From Blastochloris tepida (GTDB lineage: Bacteria > Pseudomonadota > Alphaproteobacteria > Rhizobiales > Xanthobacteraceae): a DNA stretch of 64,000 nucleotides. Positions 18,016 through 27,981 of this stretch are shown here, in pieces. The notes beneath the pieces are model-generated. The model had not been told where the DNA came from and searched no databases. It was given only the letters and a program-made list of their open reading frames with translations. The stretch lies in contig NZ_AP018907.1 in assembly GCF_003966715.1 (NCBI RefSeq), forward strand, positions 1,786,001 to 1,850,000. Reading direction: 5' to 3'. The position numbers and the translations under genes are program-made. The first letter of the stretch is position 1, and each line of letters starts with the position of its first letter.

Positions 18016-18995
18016 GGATCGTCGCGCCGGTCAGTTCCGCCGCCGAAGTCGTGCCGCTGGCCGAGGCCGGCGCCGACGAGATCTATTGCGGCCTGGTGCC
18101 ACGCTCGTGGGTGGAGCGGTTCGGCTCGGCCGGCGCCAACCGCCGCATCTTCGGCAATCTCTCGGGCGAGGACGAGCTGGCGGAGGTGGTGCGGCGGGCC
18201 AGGGATCACGGCTGCCGGGTGTCGCTGGTGATGAACGCGCCGCATTACAGCGGGCCCCAGGCCGGCGCGCTGCTCGACCTTGCCGAATGCTTCCAGGCGC
18301 TGGGCGGCGAGGCGCTGATCGTCGGCGATATCGGCATCTTGGCGCTGCTGGCCGGGCACGGGCTCACGCTGCGGCTCCACGTCAGCTCGCTATTGTCATG
18401 CCGCAACAAGGAGGCGGCGGCGCTCTATCGCGAGCTCGGCGCCCATCGCGTGGTGCTGCCGCGCGACCTCACGGTCGCCGAGATCACGGCTCTCGTCGCC
18501 GCCACCCCCGGCATCGAGTTCGAGGCGTTCATCCTCAATGACGGCTGCGTGTTCGAGGAAGGCCAGTGCCACACCATCCATCTGCCCGGGCGGCTGGGCG
18601 GGCCGATCTGCCTCGACAACCACCAGATCGAGCATGCCCGCGCCGACGGCGCGGCGCTGTCGGAGGCAGAGGCGGCGATGCTGGCGGCCAATGACGCGAA
18701 ATACCGCGAATGGCTGTGGTATCGCTTCAGCTGCGGCTTCTCCGTCACCGAAGAGGGCTACCCGTTCGGCCCGTGCGGGCTGTGCGCGCTGCCGCAGCTT
18801 GCGGCCGGCGGCGTCGCGGCGGTGAAGATCGCGGGGCGCGAAGGCCCCCTCGCCCGCAAGCTGCGCAGCGTCGAGATGGTGCAGCGCACGCGTCTCAGCC
18901 TCGGCGAGGGCGAGGCGGCGGCGCAGGGGCTGGCACGCGATCTGCGCCACCGCCCCGACCTCTGCGACACCGGCTACATGTGCTATTACCGCTGA
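18012..18995 (+). CDS. U32-family Fe-S protein, UbiU-like, in the QHNDH operon
   Basis: 327-residue U32-family partner of the preceding gene, overlapping it by four bases and starting at TTG 18012 (GGAG seven bases upstream). Cysteines C179-x6-C186-x13-C200-x40-C241 reproduce the UbiU cluster pattern (C169, C176, C193 and C232 in E. coli). The N-terminal IVAPVSSAAEVVPLAEAGADEIYCGL is the TIM-barrel start of the family. It most likely forms a heterodimer with the UbiV-like protein, as UbiU does with UbiV. The O2-dependent monooxygenase QhpG normally found here is absent. Substrate is inferred from context only. Confidence 0.75.
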   Translation: MRIVAPVSSAAEVVPLAEAGADEIYCGLVPRSWVERFGSAGANRRIFGNLSGEDELAEVVRRARDHGCRVSLVMNAPHYSGPQAGALLDLAECFQALGGEALIVGDIGILALLAGHGLTLRLHVSSLLSCRNKEAAALYRELGAHRVVLPRDLTVAEITALVAATPGIEFEAFILNDGCVFEEGQCHTIHLPGRLGGPICLDNHQIEHARADGAALSEAEAAMLAANDAKYREWLWYRFSCGFSVTEEGYPFGPCGLCALPQLAAGGVAAVKIAGREGPLARKLRSVEMVQRTRLSLGEGEAAAQGLARDLRHRPDLCDTGYMCYYR

Positions 18996-19037
18996 AGCCT
19001 TCACCGACCGGGCAGACCTCGGCCTCCGCGGCGTTGC

Positions 19038-19946
19038 ATGTCGTTCTCGTTCCGCCAGATTCAGTATTTCATCGCCGTCGCCGAGGCCGGCACGGTTTCC
19101 GGCGCGGCCAGCCGGCTGTCGACATCGCAGTCGACCATCACCGAGGCGATCAAGGATCTGGAGGCCGACCTCGGCGTGAAGCTGATCGAGCGCCACGCCC
19201 GCGGCGTCCATATCACCTACAAGGGCCAGTTGTTCCTTCGCCACGCCGAGCGCATCTGGCTGGACGTCGCCGATGCCAGGCGGGCGCTGCTCGCCGATTT
19301 CCCCATCACGTCCGGGCGCATCGTCATCGGCGTCACCGCGCTGGTGGCGGGCTACGTGCTGCCGGAGGTGCTGGCGCGCTTTCGCCGTGCCTTCCCATCG
19401 ATCGCGGTGCAGATCGTCGAGGACACCCACGACTATCTGGAGCACCTGCTGCTCAATGGCGAGATCGACGTCGCACTGGTGATCGTGTCCTCGCTGTCCG
19501 ACCCGGAGGCGCTGTCGACCCAGGTGCTCGACGAATACGGCTACCGGGTGTGGCTGCCGCTCGCCCACCCGCTGGCGGGCCACGCTTCGATCGCGCTGGC
19601 CGATCTTGCCGAGCAGCCGCTGGTGGCTCTGGCCGTCGACGAGATCCAGGCCGCCACCGACCGCATGTGGCGGGGAGCGCGGCTGCGGCCCAATGTGGTG
19701 TTTCGCACCGGCTCGGTGGAGGCGGTGCGGTCGCTGGTCGCCGGCGGAATCGGGCTGACCGTGCTGCCCGATCTGGTGTTCCGGTCGTGGTCGCTGGACG
19801 GGCGGCGGCTGGAGGCCCGCGACATCGAGGCCGAATTGCCCAAGATCAAGGCAGCGGTGGTTTGGCGGCGCGGATCGGGCATCAGCCCGGCAACCCGCCG
19901 GTTTTTGGACGTCGCGGGCGGACAAAGAGGGGGCCGCGGACGGTAA
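19038..19946 (+). CDS. LysR-type transcriptional regulator
   Basis: 302-residue LysR regulator: N-terminal winged helix-turn-helix (FRQIQYFIAVAEAGTVSGAA, then STSQSTITEAIKDLEADLG) followed by a substrate-binding-like effector domain. It lies between the qhp operon and the putrescine-type importer, all on the plus strand. The ligand is unknown; the nearby 200-bp gap before the importer is a reasonable target region. No strong ribosome-binding site precedes the ATG. Confidence 0.88.
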   Translation: MSFSFRQIQYFIAVAEAGTVSGAASRLSTSQSTITEAIKDLEADLGVKLIERHARGVHITYKGQLFLRHAERIWLDVADARRALLADFPITSGRIVIGVTALVAGYVLPEVLARFRRAFPSIAVQIVEDTHDYLEHLLLNGEIDVALVIVSSLSDPEALSTQVLDEYGYRVWLPLAHPLAGHASIALADLAEQPLVALAVDEIQAATDRMWRGARLRPNVVFRTGSVEAVRSLVAGGIGLTVLPDLVFRSWSLDGRRLEARDIEAELPKIKAAVVWRRGSGISPATRRFLDVAGGQRGGRGR

Positions 19947-20018
19947 GAGGCGACGTCCAAGAGCGGCGCAATGCGGATCGCCGCACTGCGGCATGATCCG
20001 AATTTCATCACTATGATA

Positions 20019-20031
20019 TCGGAATTTCCGA
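20019..20031. promoter_or_regulatory. Palindrome upstream of the importer operon
   Basis: TCGGAATTTCCGA is a perfect 6-bp inverted repeat around one T, in the 203-bp gap between the LysR gene and the solute-binding protein gene. A related GAATTTCATCA stretch lies just upstream. It may be an operator; the regulator is not known. Confidence 0.3.
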
Positions 20032-20149
20032 AGAGGCTTTCCAGAAGATTGAATTTGTCCGACCGCGCCTCGGTACGGCAACCTTTCTCCATAGGGCCCG
20101 CCCGCGATGGACCATCCTCGGCGGGGCTTCGAGCGAGAGAGGGTTTCCG

Positions 20150-21304
<1,155 letters not shown>

Positions 21305-21365
21305 CGCGCGTTGCGGGGCGGCCTCGCCGTCCCGCACCTCTCCCACGACGTCGACGGAGTTGCTC

Positions 21366-22451
21366 GTGCCTCCCCCAAGCTCCCCCGCCGCAGCCGCGGC
21401 CGCGCGCCCCGCGGTCGCCTCGAGCCCCACGGTGGCCGTCCGCCTCCGCCGCGTCACCCGCTGCTTCGGGCCGATCACCGCTCTCGACGGCATCGACCTC
21501 GACATCGCGGAGGGCGAGTTCTTCGCCATGCTCGGCCCGTCGGGCTCGGGCAAGACCACCTGTCTCCGGCTGATCGCCGGCTTCGACCAGCCGACCTCCG
21601 GCCACATCGAGATTTTCGGCGAGACCGCGGAGGGGATTCCGCCCTACCGGCGTGCCGTCAACACCGTGTTCCAGGACTACGCACTGTTTCCGCACATGAG
21701 CGTGGGCGAGAATGTCGCCTATGGCCTGAAAGTGCGCGGCATCGCGCGGCCGGACCGCGAGCGCGCGGCGCGCGACGCGTTGGCCCTGGTGCGGCTCGAA
21801 GGCTACGAGCTGCGGCGGCCCTCCCAACTCTCCGGCGGCCAGCGCCAGCGTGTGGCGCTCGCCCGCGCCCTGGTGCTGCATCCCCGCGCGCTGCTGCTCG
21901 ACGAGCCGCTCGGCGCGCTCGATCTCAAGCTGCGCGAGGAGATGCAGGTGGAGCTGAAGGCGCTGCAGCGGCGGCTCGGCCTCACCTTCGTGTTCGTCAC
22001 CCACGACCAGAGCGAGGCGCTGTCGATGGCCGACCGCGTCGCGGTGTTCGCCGAAGGCCGCCTGCTGCAGGTCGGCGCGCCGGAAGACGTCTATGAACGG
22101 CCGCGCACCCGCTTTGTCGCCGATTTCGTCGGCTCCTCCAACATTCTGCCCGCCGAGGTGGCCGGGCCGCTGCTGGGCAGGACGGGCCAGGACTGGCGCG
22201 AGGCCAGCCTGCGCCCCGAGCGCATCAGGCTCATCGCCGACCCGGCGGAGGTGCCGGCGGGTTGGCACTCCTTCGAGGCCAAGGTGATCGATGTGCTCTA
22301 TCAGGGCGCCTCGCGGCGGGTGATGACCTTGACCGGCACCGGCCTTGAGATCGCGGTGTCCGACGCCGGCCATGGTCCGCGCCCGGAGCCGGGCAGCCGT
22401 TGCATGCTGGCCTTTTCGCCAACGGCGCTGCACCCGTTGGAGGCGGCATGA
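21366..22451 (+). CDS. ydcT: Polyamine ABC transporter ATPase, YdcT/PotA-like
   Basis: 361-residue ATPase. Walker A GPSGSGKTT, the Q-loop, signature LSGGQRQRV, Walker B LLLDEPLGALD and a C-terminal TOBE domain after about residue 250 are all present. I chose the GTG at 21366 because GGAG lies six bases before it; the open frame reaches back to 21180 inside ydcS but has no start signal there. It overlaps the permease gene by ATGA. Confidence 0.88.
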   Translation: MPPPSSPAAAAAARPAVASSPTVAVRLRRVTRCFGPITALDGIDLDIAEGEFFAMLGPSGSGKTTCLRLIAGFDQPTSGHIEIFGETAEGIPPYRRAVNTVFQDYALFPHMSVGENVAYGLKVRGIARPDRERAARDALALVRLEGYELRRPSQLSGGQRQRVALARALVLHPRALLLDEPLGALDLKLREEMQVELKALQRRLGLTFVFVTHDQSEALSMADRVAVFAEGRLLQVGAPEDVYERPRTRFVADFVGSSNILPAEVAGPLLGRTGQDWREASLRPERIRLIADPAEVPAGWHSFEAKVIDVLYQGASRRVMTLTGTGLEIAVSDAGHGPRPEPGSRCMLAFSPTALHPLEAA

Positions 22452-23395
22452 GCGCGTGGTCCGCCCCGCTGGCGCCGCCGCCGGAGAGCTGGCATCGCCG
22501 GCTGACCGACCTGTTCGTCGCCCACCCGGCGCTGCTTCTTCTGCTGCTGCTCACGCCGCCGATGCTGTGGCTCGGCGTGGTCTATCTCGGCTCGCTGTTC
22601 GCGCTGCTGGCGCAGAGCTTCTTCTCTCTCGACGACTTCTCCGGCGTCATCGACCGCACCCCGACGCTGGCGACCTGGGCGAGCCTGCTCGCGCCGGCCA
22701 ATCTCGACATCGTGCTGCGCACAATGCTGATGGCGACGGCGGTGACCATTGCCGCGGCCCTGGTCGCCTTTCCCATCGCCCACTACGCCGCCTTCCACGC
22801 CGGCCCGCGCGTCAAGGCGATGTTCTATGTCGGGGTGATGCTGCCGCTGTGGTCGTCCTATCTGGTGCGGGTCTATTCCTGGAAGCTGATCCTGGCGAAG
22901 GAGGGCATCCTCGGCTGGCTGTTCCATGCCGCGGGGCTCGGCTTCGTGCTGGACGGCGTGCTCGACCTGCCGGTGATCGGCGGTCCCTCGCTGTCGGCGA
23001 GCTATCTCGGCACGTTCCTGGTTTTTCTCTATGTCTGGCTGCCGTTCATGGTGCTGCCGATCCAGGCGGCGCTGGAGCGGGTGCCGCCGAGCCTGATCGA
23101 AGCGTCCGCCGATCTCGGCGCCCCCCCGCGCTATACCTTCCGGACGGTGATCCTGCCCCTGGCGCTGCCCGGCGTGGTGGCCGGCTCGATCTTCACCTTC
23201 TCGCTCACCCTCGGCGACTTCATCATTCCGCAGATCGTCGGCGGCTCGCAGCTCTATCTCGGCCAGGCCGTCTACATGCACCAGGGAACCGCCGGCAACA
23301 TTCCGCTCGCCGCCGCCTTCTCGGTGGTGCCGGTGGCGATCATGGCGGTCTACCTCGCCCTCGCCAAACGTCTGGGGGCCTTCGATGCGCTCTGA
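22448..23395 (+). CDS. ydcU: Polyamine ABC transporter permease, YdcU/PotB-like
   Basis: Inner-membrane permease (315 residues from the ATG at 22448) with about six membrane segments. The ATPase-docking EAA loop is seen as [20 protein letters not shown]. It overlaps both neighbours, which indicates a translationally coupled importer operon. Confidence 0.88.
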   Translation: MSAWSAPLAPPPESWHRRLTDLFVAHPALLLLLLLTPPMLWLGVVYLGSLFALLAQSFFSLDDFSGVIDRTPTLATWASLLAPANLDIVLRTMLMATAVTIAAALVAFPIAHYAAFHAGPRVKAMFYVGVMLPLWSSYLVRVYSWKLILAKEGILGWLFHAAGLGFVLDGVLDLPVIGGPSLSASYLGTFLVFLYVWLPFMVLPIQAALERVPPSLIEASADLGAPPRYTFRTVILPLALPGVVAGSIFTFSLTLGDFIIPQIVGGSQLYLGQAVYMHQGTAGNIPLAAAFSVVPVAIMAVYLALAKRLGAFDAL

Positions 23396-24197
23396 TCGTC
23401 GTCCCGCCGGCATCGGCCTCACGCTCGCCGCGTTCGGCGGCCTCGCCTTTCTGCATCTGCCGCTGGCGGTGGTGGTGCTCTATGCCTTCACCACCGACGA
23501 GAAGAGCTACACCTTCCCGCCGCCCGGCCTGACGCTGAAATGGTTCGCGGTGGCGCTCGAGCGCGAGGACGTGCGTGCCGCCATCGCGCTGTCGTTCGAG
23601 GTGGCGGCGATCTCGACCCTGGTCGCGCTGATCCTCGGCACGCTGGCCGCCGCCGCGGTGTCGCGGTCGCGCTTCTTCGGGCGGGAGAGCGTGTCGCTGC
23701 TGTTGATCCTGCCGATCGCGCTGCCCGGCATCATCACCGGCATCGCGCTGCGCTCGGCGTTCAACATCCTGGAGATTCCGTGGTCGTTCTGGACCATCGT
23801 ACTCGGCCACGCCACCTTCTGCATCGTCGTCGTCTACAACAACGCCGTCGCCCGCTTCCGCCGCACCTCGGCCTCGCTGATCGAAGCCTCGATGGATCTC
23901 GGCGCCGACGGCTTCCAGACCTTTCGCTGGGTGGTGCTGCCCAACATCGCCACCGCGCTGCTGGCCGGCGGCATGCTGGCGTTCGCGCTGTCGTTCGACG
24001 AGGTGATCGTCACCACCTTCACCGCCGGCCAGCAGACCACGCTGCCGATCTGGATGCTGTCCGAGCTGGTGCGGCCGCGCCAACGCCCGGTGACCAACGT
24101 CGTCGCCGTGTTCGTCATCGTCGTCACCTTCCTGCCGATCCTGCTCGCCTATTACTGGACGCGGGACGGCGGGACGGTTGCCGGCCAGGGTAAATGA
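23385..24197 (+). CDS. ydcV: Polyamine ABC transporter permease, YdcV/PotC-like
   Basis: Second permease subunit (270 residues). It has membrane segments throughout and the EAA loop [20 protein letters not shown]. The ATG lies within the end of ydcU, 11 bp before that stop. With YdcU it forms the heterodimeric channel for polyamine uptake. Confidence 0.88.
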   Translation: MRSDRRPAGIGLTLAAFGGLAFLHLPLAVVVLYAFTTDEKSYTFPPPGLTLKWFAVALEREDVRAAIALSFEVAAISTLVALILGTLAAAAVSRSRFFGRESVSLLLILPIALPGIITGIALRSAFNILEIPWSFWTIVLGHATFCIVVVYNNAVARFRRTSASLIEASMDLGADGFQTFRWVVLPNIATALLAGGMLAFALSFDEVIVTTFTAGQQTTLPIWMLSELVRPRQRPVTNVVAVFVIVVTFLPILLAYYWTRDGGTVAGQGK

Positions 24198-24215
24198 CCA
24201 AGGAGGCCTCAACGC

Positions 24216-25664
24216 ATGTCCGACGTGCCCGTCACTCTTCCCTCCCGCATGCGCATCGGCGCGGAATTCGTCGCTGGCACCGAGCCGGGCGAGAACGTGC
24301 TGAACCCACGCACCGGCGCCACGCTGATCGAGTTGCCCGAGGCTTCGCTCGACCAGATCGACGCCGCCGTGGCGGCGGCCTCCGACGCCTTCACCACATG
24401 GTCGCAGGAGAGCCCGGCGGCGCGTGCCGCCGCGCTGCTCGCCATCGCCGGCCGCATCGAGGCCGAGGCGGAGACCTTCGCCACGCTGGAGGCGCTGAAC
24501 TGCGGCAAGCCGCGCCATCTGGTGCTGCGCGACGAGATCCCCGCCATCGTCGACTGCCTGCGCTTCTTCGCCGGCGCGGCGCGCACCCTGCCCGGCCTCG
24601 CCGCCGGTGAATACCTGCCCGGCCACACCTCGATGATCCGCCGCGATCCGATCGGCGTGATCGGCCAGATCGCGCCGTGGAATTATCCGCTGATGATGGC
24701 GGCGTGGAAGCTCGGCCCGGTGATCGCCACCGGCAACACCGTGGTGCTGAAGCCCTCCGAGCAGACGCCGCTCAGCACGCTGAAGCTCGCCGAGACCTGC
24801 GCCGACATCCTGCCGCCCGGCGTGGTCAACATCATCCTCGGCCGCGGCGAGAGCGTCGGCTCGGCGCTGATCAACCATCCCAAGGTGGCGATGGTGTCGC
24901 TCACCGGCGACATCACCACCGGCCGCAAGGTGCTGCAGGCGGCGGTCAAGACCATCAAGCGCACCCACCTCGAACTCGGCGGCAAGGCGCCGGTGATCGT
25001 GTGGGACGATGCCGACCTCGCAGCTGTCGTGGAGGGCGTGCGCACCTTCGGCTTCTACAATGCCGGCCAGGACTGCACCGCAGCCTGCCGGCTCTACGTT
25101 CACGAGAAGATCTACGACAATCTCGTCGCCGACCTCGCCGCCGCGGTGTCGACCATCGCCTTCGGCCGCACCAATGACGGCGAGAACGAGATGGGCCCGC
25201 TGATCTCCGCACGCCAGCGTGCCCGCGTAGCCAGCTTCGTCGAGCGCGCCCAGGAGCAGGCTCACGTCACCATCGCCACCGGCGGCACCGCCGGCAGCGG
25301 CTCCGGCTTCTATTTCCAGCCGACGGTGGTGGCTGGCGCGCTCCAGTCCGACGAGATCGTACGGCGCGAGGTGTTCGGCCCGGTGGTGTCGGTCACGCGT
25401 TTCGGCGACGCCGACGATGTGATCGCCATGGCCAATGACAGCGACTACGGCCTCGCCTCCTCGGTGTGGACGCGCGACGTCGGCCGCGCCATGGCCGCCG
25501 CCGCCCGCCTGCAGTATGGCTGCACCTGGATCAACACCCACTTCATGCTGACCAGCGAGATGCCGCACGGCGGCCTCAAGAGCTCAGGCTACGGCAAGGA
25601 CCTGTCGCTCTACGCGCTGGAGGACTACACCGTCGTCCGCCACGTGATGATCAAGCACGGCTGA
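24216..25664 (+). CDS. patD: Aldehyde dehydrogenase, gamma-aminobutyraldehyde/betaine-aldehyde type
   Basis: 482-residue NAD(P)-dependent aldehyde dehydrogenase. The catalytic cysteine is C287 in [11 protein letters not shown], with the general-base glutamate in LELGGKAP and the cofactor loop around [15 protein letters not shown] sequence. It follows the importer by 18 bp, as patD (ydcW) follows ydcV in E. coli. It could oxidise the aminoaldehyde made from putrescine by QHNDH, giving GABA for the gabT-gabD genes. Betaine aldehyde is an alternative substrate. Confidence 0.82.
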   Translation: MSDVPVTLPSRMRIGAEFVAGTEPGENVLNPRTGATLIELPEASLDQIDAAVAAASDAFTTWSQESPAARAAALLAIAGRIEAEAETFATLEALNCGKPRHLVLRDEIPAIVDCLRFFAGAARTLPGLAAGEYLPGHTSMIRRDPIGVIGQIAPWNYPLMMAAWKLGPVIATGNTVVLKPSEQTPLSTLKLAETCADILPPGVVNIILGRGESVGSALINHPKVAMVSLTGDITTGRKVLQAAVKTIKRTHLELGGKAPVIVWDDADLAAVVEGVRTFGFYNAGQDCTAACRLYVHEKIYDNLVADLAAAVSTIAFGRTNDGENEMGPLISARQRARVASFVERAQEQAHVTIATGGTAGSGSGFYFQPTVVAGALQSDEIVRREVFGPVVSVTRFGDADDVIAMANDSDYGLASSVWTRDVGRAMAAAARLQYGCTWINTHFMLTSEMPHGGLKSSGYGKDLSLYALEDYTVVRHVMIKHG

Positions 25665-25697
25665 CCGGCCGGACGCCGAACCCGCAAGCACCGAAGC

Positions 25698-25740
25698 AAA
25701 TGCCCTGGACCTCCTTGGGAGGTCCAGGGCATTTGCGTTT
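25698..25740 (+). terminator. Rho-independent terminator after the importer/aldehyde dehydrogenase operon
   Basis: A perfect 17-bp stem (left arm AAATGCCCTGGACCTCC, loop TTG) is followed by TTGCGTTT-like T-rich sequence. It lies 33 bp after the aldehyde dehydrogenase stop. Confidence 0.8.
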
Positions 25741-26000
25741 CAGGATATGGCGTCGCGCAGTGGTCGCATCGTCGTCAACGCGGGAAGACGACGGTGGCGA
25801 TGCCGGGCCAAGGCCCGGCGCGGGAACGCGAAGGCGGCAAAAGCCGGGACGCAACCCGGCGCGAGCTCTGGGAAGAAGATGCGGCAGGAGGCCGGGCATC
25901 ACATCGTGATGCCCGGCCTCCCTTCGCCAAAGACCCCTGAGCGAGAGAGGGCTCTTCGGCAAATTTCGCGGGGCCCGGCCCGAAGGCCTGGCCTCGCGTC
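25741..26000. other. Intergenic stretch with a second long hairpin
   Basis: No gene is supported here, between convergent transcription units. It holds a perfect 16-bp stem with a 3-nt loop at 25887-25921 (left arm GGAGGCCGGGCATCAC). No T-run follows, so it is not a standard terminator; it may be a REP-like palindrome or a processing site. Confidence 0.5.
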
Positions 26001-26123
26001 ATACGGTTTCCGGCTGATCGAGCCTTCGAGCCGTATTCCGATCGCCGAAAAATCCCATCCAACTCAAGGATTTTCCGGCGAGGACGTTTCCGGTATCCCG
26101 AAGGGATCAACCGGAAACCGGAT
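26001..26123. repeat. Dispersed palindromic repeat, copy 1
   Basis: About 123 bp with outer inverted arms (GGTTTCCGG.../...CCGGAAACC) and an inner inverted pair (CGCCGAAAAATCCC / GGATTTTCCGGCG). Related full copies occur at 40801-40932 and 52246-52368, and a diverged partial copy near 45344. It abuts the stop codon of the permease gene, between convergent genes. Confidence 0.75.
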
Positions 26124-27619
26124 CAAACGTAGCGCGGCGAGATCAGCCACGCGTCCGAGGCGGGCGCGTCGCTGCGGTCGTACGGCTTGCCGACCAGCAT
26201 GTAGACGAGGCCGGTGGTGAACACGATCAGCGTGGTCAACAACATGCCGTAGTTGACGAACCACACCGCGTCGGGCGTGCGCGGCCACACCATGTTGGCG
26301 ATGGCGGCGACGCCGTAGGCGAGCGCGACGATGTTCACCACCCAGCCGATCGGGCCCATCTTGAAGGCGCCACCCGGCTTCCAGCCGCGGAAGCGCGCGA
26401 TCAACGCCGCCAGCACGATCATCTGGAAGGCGAAGTAGATGCCGATGGCGCCGAACGAGATGATGGTGGTGACGACGTCCTGCACGAAGGCGCCGGCACA
26501 GACGACGGCCGCCGGCAGCACGCCCGCGACCACCAGTGCGACCACCGGAACGTGGTGGCCTTCCGAAATGCGGCTCAGCGGGCCGCTGAACACGATCATG
26601 TTGTCGCGGGCATAGGCGAACAGCAGCCGGCTCGCCGCAGCCTGCAGGCTGAGCAGGCAGGACAGGAACGACACCATCACCACAACCAGCACCATCCTGG
26701 CGCCGAGCGGCCCGAACGCATTGGTCAGGATGGTCATGATCGGATCGGTGTCTTCGCCGCGGATCACCTTGCCGATGTCCGGCACCGACAGCACCAGCGC
26801 AAACAGCACGAACAGCGCCGCGCCGCCGCCGATATAGATGGTCATGCGCATGGCGCGCGGGATCATCCGGCTCGGGTTGGGCGTCTCCTCGGCCATGTCG
26901 CCGCAGGCCTCGAAGCCGTAATACTGGAAGAACGCGCCGAGCGCGGCGGCGAGGAACGCCGGAAGATAGCCGCCCGCCCCTTCGCCGATGCCGAACGTGT
27001 CGAACAGCACGCTGAAGTCCTGAACGCGCTCGAAGATCAGCAGATAGCCGCCGACCACCAGCGCACCGCCGAGTTCGCAGATGAAGCCGATCATGGCGAC
27101 GGTGGCGAGGAAGTGGGTACCCATTACGTTGATCATGGTGGTGACGGCGATCAGCCCCAACGCCACGCCGATATTGATGTGCGGCGACGGCTCAAGCCCG
27201 ATCAACTGCGCGAGGTACGGCCCGCAGCCGGCGGCGATGCCGGCGATCGAGGCGAACAGCGCCCAGGCGTAGCCCCAGCCGACCATCCACGCCCATCGCT
27301 TGCCGACCAGGCGCCGCGCCCAGGGATAGACGCCGCCGGCAATCGGGAACTGCGACACCACCTCGCAGAATACCAGGCACACCATGAACTGGCCGATGCC
27401 GACCAGGACGTAGGACCACACCATGGGCGGACCGCCGGTGGCAAGGCAGAACGCGAACAACGTGTAGACACCAACGACTGGCGACAGATATGTAAATCCG
27501 AGAGCAAAATTCTCCCAAAGACTCATGTTTCGGTCGAACTGAGTCTTGTATCCGAGAATTTCTAGTTGTGAGGCGTCGTCTGCATTCGACTCCGCCGCGT
27601 GAATACCCGCGTTTGCCAT
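26123..27619 (-). CDS. APC-superfamily amino acid/amine permease
   Basis: 498-residue integral membrane protein with about 12 segments, of the amino acid/choline transporter type. The start is consistent with the family motif region NMSLWENFALGFTYLSPVVGVY, and the inner consensus GFEACGDMAEETPNPSRMIPRAM is preserved. It is divergent from the trimethylamine-dehydrogenase-family operon and shares its regulatory region, so an N-methylated amine or amino acid is a reasonable substrate. The exact substrate cannot be read from sequence. Confidence 0.85.
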   Translation of the reverse strand: MANAGIHAAESNADDASQLEILGYKTQFDRNMSLWENFALGFTYLSPVVGVYTLFAFCLATGGPPMVWSYVLVGIGQFMVCLVFCEVVSQFPIAGGVYPWARRLVGKRWAWMVGWGYAWALFASIAGIAAGCGPYLAQLIGLEPSPHINIGVALGLIAVTTMINVMGTHFLATVAMIGFICELGGALVVGGYLLIFERVQDFSVLFDTFGIGEGAGGYLPAFLAAALGAFFQYYGFEACGDMAEETPNPSRMIPRAMRMTIYIGGGAALFVLFALVLSVPDIGKVIRGEDTDPIMTILTNAFGPLGARMVLVVVMVSFLSCLLSLQAAASRLLFAYARDNMIVFSGPLSRISEGHHVPVVALVVAGVLPAAVVCAGAFVQDVVTTIISFGAIGIYFAFQMIVLAALIARFRGWKPGGAFKMGPIGWVVNIVALAYGVAAIANMVWPRTPDAVWFVNYGMLLTTLIVFTTGLVYMLVGKPYDRSDAPASDAWLISPRYV

Positions 27620-27686
27620 CTGACTTCCCCTCTACTGCTCTCGATTGGAGCACGAGTGGGGCCGGCTAGCCCCATGGCCGGGGATA

Positions 27687-27702
27687 TTCATGAATCGTGC
27701 CA
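27687..27702 (-). promoter_or_regulatory. Near-consensus sigma-54 promoter for the permease gene
   Basis: Read on the minus strand, TGGCAC-N5-ATGAA has a perfect -24 element but GA instead of the near-invariant GC at -12. It lies about 70 bp upstream of the permease ATG. It may be a weak or decayed sigma-54 promoter. Confidence 0.3.
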
Positions 27703-27775
27703 GGGATTAACACTCTGGAATCAACGTCATTTTTCTCGGATATATTTCGGCATGATGATGCAAGTCTGCGGCGAG

Positions 27776-27874
27776 TGCTGCAGTTCGGCAGCGCCCGACC
27801 AAATCGACGCGACCGAAGACCAGCGCTGAATTGCTGCAGCGTCTCCCGGCGCCGAATGCTGCAAACCTGCAGCA
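27776..27874. promoter_or_regulatory. Upstream activator sites for the sigma-54 regulator
   Basis: A perfect dyad TGCTGCA-AACC-TGCAGCA occupies 27857-27874. A related copy with the same 4-bp spacer (TGCTGCA-GTTC-GGCAGCG) is at 27776-27793, and a single half-site with GCTGCAGC lies at 27832-27840. They sit 40-140 bp upstream of the -24 element, where enhancer-binding proteins usually bind. Confidence 0.6.
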
Positions 27875-27914
27875 CATAAGCTTCAAGTCATTAAAATTAA
27901 ACAACTTTCCGCCG

Positions 27915-27930
27915 TGGCGCGCCTCTTGCT
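27915..27930 (+). promoter_or_regulatory. Sigma-54 (-24/-12) promoter
   Basis: TGGCGCGCCTCTTGCT matches the sigma-54 consensus TGGCRC-N5-TTGCW with the GG-N10-GC spacing. It lies 52 bp before the dehydrogenase ATG. A sigma-54 activator gene lies downstream in the same gene cluster. Confidence 0.8.
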
Positions 27931-27981
27931 GAACCGCTGCCGGGCATCGCCCGCTGCCATTCTCAGGGAGTTTCCACCGTC

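Noticed and set aside
17146..18995. U32 pair read as the ubiquinone ubiUV operon
   Set aside because: No ubiT or other ubiquinone gene is near, and the genes overlap the qhp operon. I keep this only as an alternative, since a dual role cannot be ruled out from sequence.
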